64,000 bases of DNA from Anaerocolumna sp. MB42-C2 (GTDB lineage: Bacteria; Bacillota; Clostridia; Lachnospirales; Lachnospiraceae): the NCBI RefSeq assembly GCF_030913705.1, contig NZ_CP133190.1, positions 5,667,501 through 5,731,500 of the forward strand, written 5' to 3'. The notes below the pieces were generated by a model. The model saw nothing but the letters and a program-made list of their open reading frames with translations, had not been told where the DNA came from and did not search any database. Shown here in pieces: positions 15,982 to 25,394 of the stretch (its first letter is position 1; each line of letters starts with the position of its first letter). The translations under genes and the position numbers were made by a program.

Positions 15982-17016
15982 TTGAATAAAATTGAACTGG
16001 TTGGCGTTGATAAAACCTACGGCAAGGAAAAACCGGTCATTGAAAACCTGAATCTGGATATTGGTGAGGGGAGTTTTACGGTACTGTTAGGTCCATCCGG
16101 CTGCGGTAAATCAACCACTCTTAGAATGATTGCCGGATTAGAGAAAGAATCAGGAGGTGATGTCTATATTAATGGAAAAAGTATGAAGACGGTGGAACCA
16201 GGTGATAGAGATATAGCCATGGTTTTTCAGAATTATGCACTATATCCTACCATGACAGTAAAGGGTAACATTGAGTTTGGTCTCGTTAATAATAAACTTC
16301 CCAAAGAAGAGCGGGAGTCAAGAATACAGGAAATCGGGGAAATCGTTGGTTTAACCGAATTTATGTCCCGTAAACCCCAATCTCTGTCCGGTGGACAAAG
16401 ACAAAGAGTAGCGCTTGCAAGGGCAATGGTTAAAAAACCATCGGTTTTTCTAATGGATGAGCCTTTATCTAATCTGGATGCTAAGTTAAGGAGCCAGTTA
16501 CGAACAGAACTGATTGAATTACATCACAAACTAAAGACTACCTTTGTCTATGTTACCCATGACCAGGTGGAAGCTATGTCCATGGGAACTGAAATAGTAC
16601 TGATGAATCAGGGGAGAATTATGCGGCAGGGCACTCCTGTGGAGATTTACAATAATCCTCGAAATGTATTTACTGCACAATTTATAGGAACTCCTCCAAT
16701 GAACATTTTACAAATTGATAAGGAGGATAGTTTACATATTCCATATGAAGATGCCGGATATGTGGGATTTCGTCCTGAACATGCAAAACTCTATGAGGGG
16801 CAGTCGGTTCGTGTGGACGGGTTAAATCTGGTAGGAGAAGTAGTTACACATGAGATGTTAGGTTCTGAGGTTCTATATAAGATTGATACCTGTTATGGAA
16901 GAGTTAATGTGAAAGTTTTTGATTTAGGAAGAATTATAGAGGGTAAGGTTACTATAGAGATTCCTAAAAACAGGCTGTATTTTTTTGATGAGAAACAGAA
17001 CCGCATTTTCTTTTAA
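15982..17016 (+). CDS. ABC transporter ATP-binding protein, MsmX/UgpC type
   Basis: A 344-residue ATPase with a TTG start behind AAAGGAGGAG. Walker A GPSGCGKST is at 37-45, signature LSGGQ at 135-139, Walker B VFLMDEP near 155-161, and a C-terminal TOBE-like regulatory domain lies after about 235. It powers CUT1-family importers of sugars or glycerol-3-phosphate. Uniquely in this window the ATPase is encoded with its own permeases and binding protein, as in ugp operons; most Firmicute sugar operons lack one and share MsmX. Confidence 0.9.
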   Translation: MNKIELVGVDKTYGKEKPVIENLNLDIGEGSFTVLLGPSGCGKSTTLRMIAGLEKESGGDVYINGKSMKTVEPGDRDIAMVFQNYALYPTMTVKGNIEFGLVNNKLPKEERESRIQEIGEIVGLTEFMSRKPQSLSGGQRQRVALARAMVKKPSVFLMDEPLSNLDAKLRSQLRTELIELHHKLKTTFVYVTHDQVEAMSMGTEIVLMNQGRIMRQGTPVEIYNNPRNVFTAQFIGTPPMNILQIDKEDSLHIPYEDAGYVGFRPEHAKLYEGQSVRVDGLNLVGEVVTHEMLGSEVLYKIDTCYGRVNVKVFDLGRIIEGKVTIEIPKNRLYFFDEKQNRIFF

Positions 17017-17027
17017 GGAGACCTGCT

Positions 17028-17981
17028 ATGTATAATGAAAATTTAATAAATGAAAATGGTTTAGTACGACAAGAAGAAAAATCAATCGATGTCAACTCGA
17101 TTTTATTGGATAAAATAAAACTAATCAGGAAAAGAACGTTGCCCTATGTAATGATAGCACCGTCTATGATCCTTTTTGCTTTATTTATGATTTATCCGAT
17201 TATCTATATGGTATATTTGAGCTTTTACAAATGGAACTTGTTAAGCGAAAAAGAATTTATTGGTTTTAAAAATTATGTTAATATGTTTCAGAATCCGGAA
17301 TTTTTTCAGGTTCTGTTAACTACCGTAAAATTCATGGTAGGAACTGTAAGCGGATCTATTATTTTGGCTCTGTTATTAGCTTTATATTTAAAAAGTAATA
17401 CGAAAATGAACCGTTTTCTACAAAGTATAATATTTACACCATACATTGTATCACTTGTGTCGATTGCTTTTATTTTTATGTGGATGATGGACAGTGATCT
17501 GGGACTTTTTAATTACATATTAGGCTTATTACACATACCTAAGGTTCGTTGGTTAGACAATCCGCAGGTGGCCATCTATTCTCTTGTACTGGTAAATATC
17601 TGGAAAGGTATCGGATATTATACCATTATCTTTATATCAGCCCTACAGAGTATACCCACCTACCTTTATGAAGCGGCAAAACTGGACAAAACAAGTAAGC
17701 TTAAGACATTTTTTCGTATTACCTTACCAATGATATCCCCAACTCTCTTTTTTGTAACTCTGACTGGGATTATTTCAGGTCTTAAAGTATTTGAAACCAT
17801 AAAAATTATGACAGGCGGAGCCAATGCTACCAATACCCTTGTATATAACATTTATCAGTATGGGTTTTCTTTTTATAAAATCGGTTATGCTTCGGCGCTG
17901 GGTGTTGTTTTAATGATAGTGATCGGCTTAATGACTTTGCTTTATTTTAAAGTCTTAAGTAAAAAAGTTTATTACAGCTAG
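17028..17981 (+). CDS. ABC transporter permease, MalF/UgpA type
   Basis: A 317-residue inner-membrane protein with six predicted helices after a charged 35-residue N-terminal tail. The EAA loop is visible (EAAKLDKTSKLKTFFRITLP). It starts 12 bases after the ATPase gene with AAGGAG, so it is co-transcribed and pairs with the permease at 18218. Confidence 0.9.
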   Translation: MYNENLINENGLVRQEEKSIDVNSILLDKIKLIRKRTLPYVMIAPSMILFALFMIYPIIYMVYLSFYKWNLLSEKEFIGFKNYVNMFQNPEFFQVLLTTVKFMVGTVSGSIILALLLALYLKSNTKMNRFLQSIIFTPYIVSLVSIAFIFMWMMDSDLGLFNYILGLLHIPKVRWLDNPQVAIYSLVLVNIWKGIGYYTIIFISALQSIPTYLYEAAKLDKTSKLKTFFRITLPMISPTLFFVTLTGIISGLKVFETIKIMTGGANATNTLVYNIYQYGFSFYKIGYASALGVVLMIVIGLMTLLYFKVLSKKVYYS

Positions 17982-18010
17982 TGAGTCAGGTTTAAAGAGT
18001 AAGGATATAA

Positions 18011-18154
18011 GCAATTGTGAAACTACATAGTTTTTTGAATATACCATACAATTGATACTTGTTTCTAGCTTCAGTTGCCCTCCGGGCATGATTTAGCTCA
18101 GAAATATATTAATTGCATGGCAGATAGATACAATATGTTAGTCTCGCAATTACC
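18011..18154 (+). repeat. Palindromic intergenic repeat, copy 2 (inverted relative to copy 1)
   Basis: GCAATTGTGAAAC (18011) to GTCTCGCAATTACC (18141-18154) is the reverse complement of the 6420-6562 element, with shared blocks such as ATATACCATACAATTGATAC, AGCTTCAGTTGCCC and TTGCATGGCA. The centre is TTGCCC-TCC-GGGC. It sits between the two permease genes, 64 bases before the next start. Confidence 0.7.
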
Positions 18155-18217
18155 TGGATTTTAAGGATAACAAGGGAGGGATAATCACTCAAATGATTAT
18201 CCGGAAAGGAGGTTTTT

Positions 18218-19045
18218 ATGAACACGAAAAGATTAGTTACCGGGACAATGAAAACAATACTGAATACACTTATTATTCTGATTTTTTTTGTTCCTTTTTA
18301 CTGGATGGCATTAACGGCTGTAAAATCTCTTGGTGAGACGTTGATATTCCCGCCTGCATTTTTTGTTAAAACACCCCACTTTGAGAATTTTATTAATGCC
18401 TATCAGGCAATTCCCTTTTTAAAATTTACCATAAATAGTTTAATCGTGACGCTTGGAACCTTATTGCTGCAGTTTATAACGGTTATCCCTGCGGCTTATG
18501 CATTTGCAAGATATCAATTCCACCTTAAGAATTTTTTATTTGGTGTTACTTTAGCGACCATGATGATCCCCGGACAATTGATATTTCTGCCGATCTTTTT
18601 AATGTTCAGCAAATGGGGACTGATTAACAGCTTTTGGTCTTTAATTCTTCCAAGTGCTTCCAGTGCTTTTGGTATATTTATGTTAAGGCAGACCTTTAAG
18701 CAGGTGCCGGAGGAATTGATTGAAGCTGCCAGATTAGATAAAAGCAGCGAGTTAAAGATAATTTTTAAAATCATGCTTCCAATCGCAAAACCTACCGTAG
18801 TAACACTGGGATTGCTGACTTTTATCGGTACCTGGAATGATTACTTCTGGCCTTTGGTAATGACTACCAATGACTCGGTAAGAACACTGCCGGTGGGAAT
18901 TGTTTCATTAAGAATGGTAGAAAGCGGAATATCTTATCATACGGTAATGGCTGGAAATGTGATCTTAATTATTCCCATTCTATTTGTTTATTTTCTGGCG
19001 CAGGGTCAGATTATTAAGGCTTTTACCTATATGGGTGAAAAATAA
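18218..19045 (+). CDS. ABC transporter permease, MalG/UgpE type
   Basis: A 275-residue membrane protein with AAAGGAGG before its ATG. It carries the EAA loop EAARLDKSSELKIIFKIMLP and the end typical of MalG proteins (FAQGQ-like segment LAQGQIIKAFTYMGEK). It is the second half of the heterodimeric channel with the permease at 17028. The intervening 236 bases hold the palindromic repeat. Confidence 0.9.
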   Translation: MNTKRLVTGTMKTILNTLIILIFFVPFYWMALTAVKSLGETLIFPPAFFVKTPHFENFINAYQAIPFLKFTINSLIVTLGTLLLQFITVIPAAYAFARYQFHLKNFLFGVTLATMMIPGQLIFLPIFLMFSKWGLINSFWSLILPSASSAFGIFMLRQTFKQVPEELIEAARLDKSSELKIIFKIMLPIAKPTVVTLGLLTFIGTWNDYFWPLVMTTNDSVRTLPVGIVSLRMVESGISYHTVMAGNVILIIPILFVYFLAQGQIIKAFTYMGEK

Positions 19046-19090
19046 AAAAGTGTATGTACATTATTAACATGAAAATTAGGAGGATTAAGA

Positions 19091-20479
19091 ATGAGATCAT
19101 CAAAATTAATTAAGAAAATCGTGGCAGTCTGTTTGGCCGGAGTATTGTTGGTTGGCTTAACCGGATGCGGAAGTAAAACAGAAGCTACTACCAGCAATAC
19201 TGACACGAATGAAAACGTGAGTCCGGCTGATCAAACGGCTACAGAGGAAGCAGATTCAAGTACCGCAGCTGATTCAACTGAGGCTGGATCTGGTACAACC
19301 GATATTACTTTCTGGTATTCCTGGACGGATTTAATACAACAGAATAACATTGCTCTTACAGATGAATTTAATAATACGGTGGGGAAAGAAAAGGGAATCC
19401 ACGTTACAGCTGAATATCAGGGAACTTACGACGATCTCCATCAGAAACTCCAGGCTGCTTATGTAGCCGGAACAACCCCGGAAGTCACAGTTATGGAAAT
19501 CGCATCTATAAAAACATTTGCAATGAATGGTGTATTGGAACCTTTAGACCCCTATATTAAAAAATCAGGTGTGGATTTAAGTGATTTTCAGGAAGGCCTT
19601 ATGAAGAATTCATACTATGAAAATGCCTGCTATGGGCTTCCTTACTTAAGGAGTACTCCTATTATGTATATGAATACTACCATGCTTAAGAATGCAGGGC
19701 TTGATCCGAAAGGTCCATCAACCTGGGACGAACTGGCTCAGTATGCAAAAACCATACATGAGAAAACAGGTAAATACGGTCTGTCCCAATTCAGTTATAT
19801 CTGGACCTTTGAAGCCTTTATGATGGAACATGGCAGCAGTGTCTTAAATGAAGACGAAACTGCAGGAAATTTAAATACACAACAAGCAAAAGATATTGTT
19901 AACTTTTTTAAGGATTTGAAAAAAGATGGAAGTGCACATCTGATTTCATCAGCAGAAAGTGATAAATTGCAGGCAGATATTATGAATCAGGAAACGGCAA
20001 TCTGGTTTAGTTCCACCGGCGATTTAACAAATAACCTAAAAATTGCGAAAGATAACGGTTTTGAATTAAATACTGCCTTTATTCCGAAAGATGTTCAATA
20101 CGGTGTACCAACCGGTGGTTGTAACTTAATTATGACAACAAATATTACAGATGAAGAAAAAGATGCCGCATGGGAATTTATACAATGGATGACAGAGAAA
20201 GAACAGACAATTAAGGCCAGTAAAAATACCGGGTATCTTCCTTCCAGAATCAGTGCAAAAGATTCAGATGAAATGCTTTCATTATATGAAGAAATACCTC
20301 AGTTTAAAGTTGCGTTAGATCAGTTAACTTACAGTACCGGCCGCCCTATGAACCCGGGATATACGGAAGCGACCAAAGCAATTCAGGATGCGCTTGATGC
20401 AGTTTGGGTAAATGATCAGGATGTAGATAAGACATTGGAAGATTTAGAGACAAAGGTCAATACCTTATTAAATGAATAA
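19091..20479 (+). CDS. Extracellular solute-binding lipoprotein (family 1) of the ABC transporter
   Basis: A 462-residue protein with a lipoprotein signal peptide ending in LTGC (Cys26), then a Ser/Thr/Glu-rich linker (about 30-70) and a family-1 binding fold (TEYQGTYDDLHQKLQAAYVAG). The FWYSWTD and GGCNL features resemble UgpB-type glycerol-3-phosphate binding proteins, as does the neighbourhood, but many sugar-binding proteins share them. Anchored to the outer face of the membrane, it delivers substrate to the two permeases upstream. Confidence 0.88.
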   Translation: MRSSKLIKKIVAVCLAGVLLVGLTGCGSKTEATTSNTDTNENVSPADQTATEEADSSTAADSTEAGSGTTDITFWYSWTDLIQQNNIALTDEFNNTVGKEKGIHVTAEYQGTYDDLHQKLQAAYVAGTTPEVTVMEIASIKTFAMNGVLEPLDPYIKKSGVDLSDFQEGLMKNSYYENACYGLPYLRSTPIMYMNTTMLKNAGLDPKGPSTWDELAQYAKTIHEKTGKYGLSQFSYIWTFEAFMMEHGSSVLNEDETAGNLNTQQAKDIVNFFKDLKKDGSAHLISSAESDKLQADIMNQETAIWFSSTGDLTNNLKIAKDNGFELNTAFIPKDVQYGVPTGGCNLIMTTNITDEEKDAAWEFIQWMTEKEQTIKASKNTGYLPSRISAKDSDEMLSLYEEIPQFKVALDQLTYSTGRPMNPGYTEATKAIQDALDAVWVNDQDVDKTLEDLETKVNTLLNE

Positions 20480-20497
20480 TAAAACTATAAAAGAAAT

Positions 20498-20538
20498 CTG
20501 TATTAAGGTTTGGAATAGAATCCTATGCCTTAATACAG
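20498..20538 (+). promoter_or_regulatory. Intercistronic hairpin after the binding-protein gene
   Basis: CTGTATTAAGG (20498-20508) pairs perfectly with CCTTAATACAG (20528-20538). There is no T tract, so read-through into the phosphodiesterase is likely. Such a hairpin can protect the upstream message and raise binding-protein levels; this is inference. Confidence 0.55.
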
Positions 20539-20566
20539 TATAAAATGTCAGGATTGAGAGGTAAAT

Positions 20567-21877
20567 ATGGGACATAATTTAATTGTTTTATCAATAGATT
20601 CTCTTCAGACTACGGATTTAATCTATCTTAAAAATAAACCGAATTTTGCTGTAATTTTAAAAAAATGTGCTTTAGTAAAAAACATAAGAGAAATATATCC
20701 TACACTGACTTATCCGATTCATACTACTATCATAACAGGAGTACACCCGAATACCCATGGAATTACACATAACCAGTTGCCCTCTATTGAGAAAGATGAT
20801 TCAGACTGGAGTATTATGGGGTCAGATTGGAACTGGTACAGTAAGGCTGTTAAAATTCCATCTTTAGTGGATGCTGCTAATGAAAAAAATCTTGTGACCG
20901 CATCGGTTATGTGGCCGGTTATGGGGGGCCATAAACCGGACCACAATCTTGCTGAAATCTGGCCAAACAGATATGAAGATATGAGAGTAACGTTCGAACG
21001 TGCCTGTACCAAAGATATTATGGAGCTGTATTATGATAGATATTTAGTTCCATTCGATTGGGAGCATAGAACTGATATGGACAGTTATTCCATTGATATA
21101 GCCGTAGATATGATAAAGCGATTTAAGCCGGATTTAACACTGATTCATTCCATTTGCCTGGATCACTGCAGACATGAATTCGGGGATGAGGGCAGTGAAA
21201 TTGACGAATGTCTGGATCGTGTGGACCGAATTGTCGGTTCAATAGTTAAAGCAGCAGAGGATGCCGGAATTTACGAGGATACTAATTTTGTTATACTGGG
21301 AGACCATGGACAAATTAATATCCGGCATGTATTTCAGCTTAACATCCTGTTAAAACAGTTAGGTTTTATTCGCACTGATTTATCAGGTAAGGTGATAGAT
21401 TATGATGCTTACAGTTTTTCTGCGGGATTTTCAACCCATATCATGTTAAAAGAACCTCAGGATGAAGCGTTGGAACAAAGAGTTTATTCTGCTTTACTCA
21501 AAATACAAAGAGAATATGGGGAATATATGGGACGTATCTTTAATAAGGAGGAAGTTGCACGGGAAGAGGGTTTATCCGGATCTTTTTCGTTTGTTGTCGA
21601 GTCGGCAGATGGAGTGATCTTTGATAATGCACTTAACGGAGAGGTAATTTCTGAGATGAAACATTCCAGAGATTCTGTTTACCATGCTATGCATGGACAT
21701 CATCCATCCAAAGGGCCAAAACCGCCATTTCTGGCTTTTGGACCGGATATTAAAGAGGGTGAAGTGATTGAAAGCGGAGATATGCTGGATGAATGTCCGA
21801 CTTTAGCGAAATTATTACAAGTCGATATGAAAGGAATGGAGGGTAAACCCTTTCATATTTTTTATAAAGAAAATTAA
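20567..21877 (+). CDS. Alkaline phosphatase superfamily phosphodiesterase / nucleotide pyrophosphatase
   Basis: A 436-residue protein without a signal peptide. It has the two-metal site of the NPP/type I phosphodiesterase family: Asp11 in LSIDSL, nucleophile Thr48 in YPTLTYPIHTTI, the ICLDHCRHEFG segment, ILGDHGQ, and a late HGHHPSKGPKPPF histidine. Members cleave phosphodiesters, glycerophospho compounds or nucleotides. Encoded after a Ugp-like importer and within reach of a Pho-box-like promoter, it probably liberates phosphate or glycerol-3-phosphate from an imported diester. The substrate is inferred. Confidence 0.8.
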   Translation: MGHNLIVLSIDSLQTTDLIYLKNKPNFAVILKKCALVKNIREIYPTLTYPIHTTIITGVHPNTHGITHNQLPSIEKDDSDWSIMGSDWNWYSKAVKIPSLVDAANEKNLVTASVMWPVMGGHKPDHNLAEIWPNRYEDMRVTFERACTKDIMELYYDRYLVPFDWEHRTDMDSYSIDIAVDMIKRFKPDLTLIHSICLDHCRHEFGDEGSEIDECLDRVDRIVGSIVKAAEDAGIYEDTNFVILGDHGQINIRHVFQLNILLKQLGFIRTDLSGKVIDYDAYSFSAGFSTHIMLKEPQDEALEQRVYSALLKIQREYGEYMGRIFNKEEVAREEGLSGSFSFVVESADGVIFDNALNGEVISEMKHSRDSVYHAMHGHHPSKGPKPPFLAFGPDIKEGEVIESGDMLDECPTLAKLLQVDMKGMEGKPFHIFYKEN

Positions 21878-21892
21878 AAAATCAAGAACAAG

Positions 21893-21931
21893 AGGATGTG
21901 TGAAATTATTATTCACAGCATCCTTATTTGT
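21893..21931 (+). terminator. Terminator after the phosphodiesterase gene
   Basis: AGGATGTGTGAA (21893-21904) pairs with TTCACAGCATCCT (21912-21924) with one mismatch or bulge, followed by a T-rich tail. It ends the transporter operon. Confidence 0.75.
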
Positions 21932-21954
21932 TGTTTGGCGGCAGCACCGAAATG

Positions 21955-21999
21955 AAGGTTCGTAACAGTTCAGCCTACGGCTGAATGGTAACGAACCTT
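21955..21999 (+). terminator. Second strong hairpin before the tetR promoter
   Basis: AAGGTTCGT (21955-21963) pairs with ACGAACCTT (21991-21999); inside, TTCAGCC (21969-21975) pairs with GGCTGAA (21979-21985). The downstream T run is short (TTCTATTGC). It may insulate the tetR unit or mark the boundary of the inserted cassette. Confidence 0.5.
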
Positions 22000-22020
22000 C
22001 TATTGCTAGGAAAAATAGAC

Positions 22021-22079
22021 TTGACAAGCGACCGATGGTCGCTATATAATAAGAGCATAAGAAACGACCATCGGTCGCT
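22021..22079 (+). promoter_or_regulatory. tetR promoter with two palindromic operators
   Basis: TTGACA (22021-22026) and TATAAT (22045-22050) are consensus boxes separated by 18 bases. The spacer is almost entirely the palindrome AGCGACCGATGGTCGCT (22027-22043). A second copy of the site, in the opposite orientation (CGACCATCGGTCG, centred 22071), follows the -10. A repressor bound there would block RNA polymerase, so the promoter should be shut off by the TetR protein until its inducer binds. Confidence 0.88.
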
Positions 22080-22096
22080 ACAAGGAGGTACCTCAT

Positions 22097-22702
22097 ATGC
22101 CAAAAGGAATTATGCTTACACCCGAACAACAAGCAGCGCGCCGGGAAGAAATAGTCAGCATTGCTTTGCATCTCATAGCTGAAAATGGATTCCAAAAAAC
22201 ATCAATGCGGGAAATTGCGGTTTTAGCAAACATGGGAAAATCCAGTCTATATGATTTTTTCAAAACAAAAGACGAGATTGTTGTATATGCAGTTGAGAAT
22301 GAAATAGAAGAAACCATTCAAAAAGTTCATAGGATTATTGCTAATGAATTCTCGCCGGAACAGTGTCTTAGAAAAATAATGCTTACTCATCTTGAAGTGC
22401 CAAAGCAGTATAGAACTGTGTTGATGTGGTTAAATACGGAATCAGACTATTTAGAAGAAGAATATCGAAAGCGGCTGAAAGCGGTGCGTTACGCATACCA
22501 GGATATTATAAAATCCGTGATTGAAAATGGAGTGACCGCAGGTATCTTTCGTAAAACGGATACGGATCTTATGACACGTTTGTTAATTAACTCTGTTATA
22601 GCAATCGTCTACACGTCCCGGCCGTCAGCCAGTCCGGAAAAAATGATGGATGAAACAATGAATATATTTTTGCATGGCATTATGAATGATGGAGGTGAAT
22701 GA
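22097..22702 (+). CDS. TetR family transcriptional repressor
   Basis: A 201-residue regulator with an N-terminal TetR helix-turn-helix (residues about 15-60: IALHLIAENGFQKTSMREIA, then MGKSSLYDFFKTKDEIV) and an all-helical ligand domain. It has AAGGAGG before the ATG. It very likely binds the two palindromes in its own promoter and so also controls the following enzyme, whose start overlaps or abuts its stop. The inducer is unknown; an antibiotic or other small toxic molecule is a reasonable guess from the partner. Confidence 0.9.
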   Translation: MPKGIMLTPEQQAARREEIVSIALHLIAENGFQKTSMREIAVLANMGKSSLYDFFKTKDEIVVYAVENEIEETIQKVHRIIANEFSPEQCLRKIMLTHLEVPKQYRTVLMWLNTESDYLEEEYRKRLKAVRYAYQDIIKSVIENGVTAGIFRKTDTDLMTRLLINSVIAIVYTSRPSASPEKMMDETMNIFLHGIMNDGGE

Positions 22703-22704
22703 TT

Positions 22705-25266
22705 ATGATTTATTATATCCTGCCCTTGATGCATAAACAGGCAACCCTTGAAATGGTTGGCGGAAAAGGTATGTCATTATCAAAACTATTGACAGCGGGA
22801 ATCCCTGTTCCAGACGGTTTTCATGTTACGACTGCATCATACCGGATTTTTGTTGAGATGAACCGTATTCAGTCTCAGATTAATAAGCTATTGGTCGGTA
22901 TTGATTCCAACAATACCAGCCAGCTTGAGGATGTATCTAAGCAGATTGGAATACTTTTTCATGATGGTGAAATGCCGCAGGAAGTGTCAGCGGCAATTAA
23001 AACGGCTTATGCTGGTTTGGGGAACACCGCAGTGGCTGTCCGTTCTTCCGCAACCGCCGAGGATTTGCCCGACGCTTCTTTTGCAGGGCAGCAGGATACT
23101 TATCTTAATATACAAGGTGAGAATGAAGTTCTTGCCGCCATAAAGCGGTGCTGGGCTTCCCTGTGGACAGCCCGCGCTATTGCTTACCGTAAGAAAAATA
23201 ATATAAAGCAGGAGATTGTAGCGCTTGCCGTTGTAGTACAAAAGCTTGTCTTATCCGATGTGTCCGGCGTTATGTTTACGCTAAACCCTATCAATGGCAG
23301 CCGCAGCGAAATGATTATTAATGCCTCCTGGGGACTTGGTGAAGCGGTGGTTTCCAGTTTAGTCACTCCCGATACAATCATTGTTGATAAGAAGACCGAA
23401 CGAATAGTTACGTATGAAGTCGCAAACAAAGAGATTATGACAGTTCGCAACGCAGACGGAACGGAAGAAAACCCGGTTCCTGACCAATTGAGGAAAAAAC
23501 ATTCGCTAACCCGCGATCAAATTAATCGGCTGTCACAGCTTGGACAGAAAATTGAGAAGTATTATCAAAGGCCTATGGATGTAGAGTGGGCACTGGAAAA
23601 AGATAAATTGTATATTGTTCAGGCTCGCCCCATTACGGTTCTTCCGCCGGAATGGGTATTGCCGGAAAAGGGTGTTATATACACAAAGGGCAGTCTGGCG
23701 GAACACTTGCCAAATCCTGTTACGCCTTTGTTTGCCACGCTTGGTCTTGAAATCATTAACCGTGCGTCGGCACTTTTATGGATAGATATGTTTGCTAAAA
23801 GTGCGAAAAAGCTAATGCCGGAAAACGGAGCATATACAGTTATTAACGGATATGTCTATCTTTCCGCTAAATCAAAACCACTTTTGATCGCTGTCAAATC
23901 TCTTTCGCCCCATTCATTGCGCAGGACACTTACAAACAGCGTTGTACGCTGGGTGGCGGCGCGTAAAGAATTTGAGGCGGTGATTAAACAATGGGAAGAA
24001 ATACCCCTGCATACGTTGAATGCCCATCAAATAATGGAGGGTATTCAAAACGTATTTTGTGCCGCGTGTATTTATTTCACAAGGATTCAGCTCACATTGC
24101 CCGCCGCGTCAATAAGTGAAACACTATTTACAAAATTATTTCAGGGAACAGCCCGCCGTGCCGGTATTGCAGATACTTCTGTTTTCCTTCTTGGATCTGA
24201 TACAATTGCTCTGCAATCGGAAAAGAACCTGTGGGATCTCTCGGAATGGGTTAAGCAGAATAGCACCATGAACCGTTATCTGCAAAACAATCCTGCAACA
24301 AAGATAGCAAAAGATTACATGTCCTCAGTTTTGCCTGCTGGAGTTTCAACGGAAGCATGGATAGAATGGAAAAACCGAATCAATCAGTATTTAAAAGAGT
24401 TTGGCCGTACCGCATATGAATTTGATTTTGCATATTCCACACCGCAGGAAACACTTACGCCAACCCTTGACTCTATAAAAACATTCATGGAGGGAAAAGG
24501 GGAAAGTCCTTATTTACGCCAAATCACATTTAAAAAGCGCAGAAAACAGGCAGAAACAGAGATTTTACAACATATAGGCGGCCCGCGTAAAAAACTGTTT
24601 TTAAAGTTACTTCATTGGGCGCAGGAAACCGCCCCTATGCGTGAAAATGCTATTTATTTAATGGGAATGGGGCATCCGCTGATTCGCCGCATGTTTCAGG
24701 TAATTTCAGAAGACCTCATACGCTGCGAAGCTATTTCCCATCCGGAAGATATTTACTGGCTTACAAAATCGGAATTGGAAGCACTCATAGACCAGTTGGA
24801 TAAAAACATACCTTTATCTGATATGAGAGGGGAGATACCAGCTCGAAAAGCGGAACTTAAAAAATGCCGGGGTTATACGCCGCCCTCCAGGTTACCGGAG
24901 AAAAACAATAAAGCCATATCAAAAGCACCACAGAAAAAAGATGGGAAAATAATGTTGACGGGCATAGGTACCAGCAGCGGCGTTGTGACGGCTCCCGCCT
25001 GTGTGCTGAACAGCCCGGCAGATTTTGAAAGCTTCCAGCCAGGAAGTGTGTTGGTTGCAGTTACTACAACTCCTGCATGGACACCATTATTTTCCTTGGC
25101 AAACGCGGTTGTAACAGATATTGGCGGCCCTCTCAGCCATTCAAGCATCGTTGCCCGCGAATATGGCATCCCCGCCGTTATGGCGACACACACCGCCACA
25201 CGAACCATCAAGAGCGGACAAATGATAACGGTAGACGGGTCGACGGGGACGGTGAGACTCAATTAA
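22705..25266 (+). CDS. Rifampicin phosphotransferase-like PEP-synthase-family enzyme
   Basis: About 853 residues; ATG 22705 has better spacing from GGAGG than the overlapping ATG 22699. It has an N-terminal ATP-grasp domain (VGGKGMSLSKLLTAGIPVPDGF, AVRSSATAEDLPDASFAGQQ), a long middle domain and a C-terminal swivelling His domain with the phospho-histidine in GGPLSHSSIVAREYG (about 812). Length and the middle segment (LPNPVTPLFATLG) match Rph enzymes, which inactivate rifamycins with ATP, better than pyruvate-water dikinases. The TetR pairing supports a resistance role. The gene looks richer in G and C than its neighbours, suggesting acquisition by transfer. The actual substrate is unproven. 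Confidence 0.75.
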   Translation: MIYYILPLMHKQATLEMVGGKGMSLSKLLTAGIPVPDGFHVTTASYRIFVEMNRIQSQINKLLVGIDSNNTSQLEDVSKQIGILFHDGEMPQEVSAAIKTAYAGLGNTAVAVRSSATAEDLPDASFAGQQDTYLNIQGENEVLAAIKRCWASLWTARAIAYRKKNNIKQEIVALAVVVQKLVLSDVSGVMFTLNPINGSRSEMIINASWGLGEAVVSSLVTPDTIIVDKKTERIVTYEVANKEIMTVRNADGTEENPVPDQLRKKHSLTRDQINRLSQLGQKIEKYYQRPMDVEWALEKDKLYIVQARPITVLPPEWVLPEKGVIYTKGSLAEHLPNPVTPLFATLGLEIINRASALLWIDMFAKSAKKLMPENGAYTVINGYVYLSAKSKPLLIAVKSLSPHSLRRTLTNSVVRWVAARKEFEAVIKQWEEIPLHTLNAHQIMEGIQNVFCAACIYFTRIQLTLPAASISETLFTKLFQGTARRAGIADTSVFLLGSDTIALQSEKNLWDLSEWVKQNSTMNRYLQNNPATKIAKDYMSSVLPAGVSTEAWIEWKNRINQYLKEFGRTAYEFDFAYSTPQETLTPTLDSIKTFMEGKGESPYLRQITFKKRRKQAETEILQHIGGPRKKLFLKLLHWAQETAPMRENAIYLMGMGHPLIRRMFQVISEDLIRCEAISHPEDIYWLTKSELEALIDQLDKNIPLSDMRGEIPARKAELKKCRGYTPPSRLPEKNNKAISKAPQKKDGKIMLTGIGTSSGVVTAPACVLNSPADFESFQPGSVLVAVTTTPAWTPLFSLANAVVTDIGGPLSHSSIVAREYGIPAVMATHTATRTIKSGQMITVDGSTGTVRLN

Positions 25267-25394
25267 TAAATAGTCTATTTTGCTTTGAAGCTTTCGATCT
25301 TTGTGATTGAGTAAGAGTATAGCCTAATTCTTCCGGTTATGTCGTTTTACATGGAGAACCTTGGGCCGAATGGCCGGTAGGGTGGCAACTGCTA

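Noticed and set aside
21815..22195. Minus-strand 126-codon frame across the tetR promoter
   Set aside because: It runs over two hairpins, the promoter and both operators, and lacks a ribosome site.
24873..25262. Minus-strand 129-codon frame inside the Rph-like gene
   Set aside because: Shadow of the strongly coding plus strand, whose catalytic histidine domain lies there.
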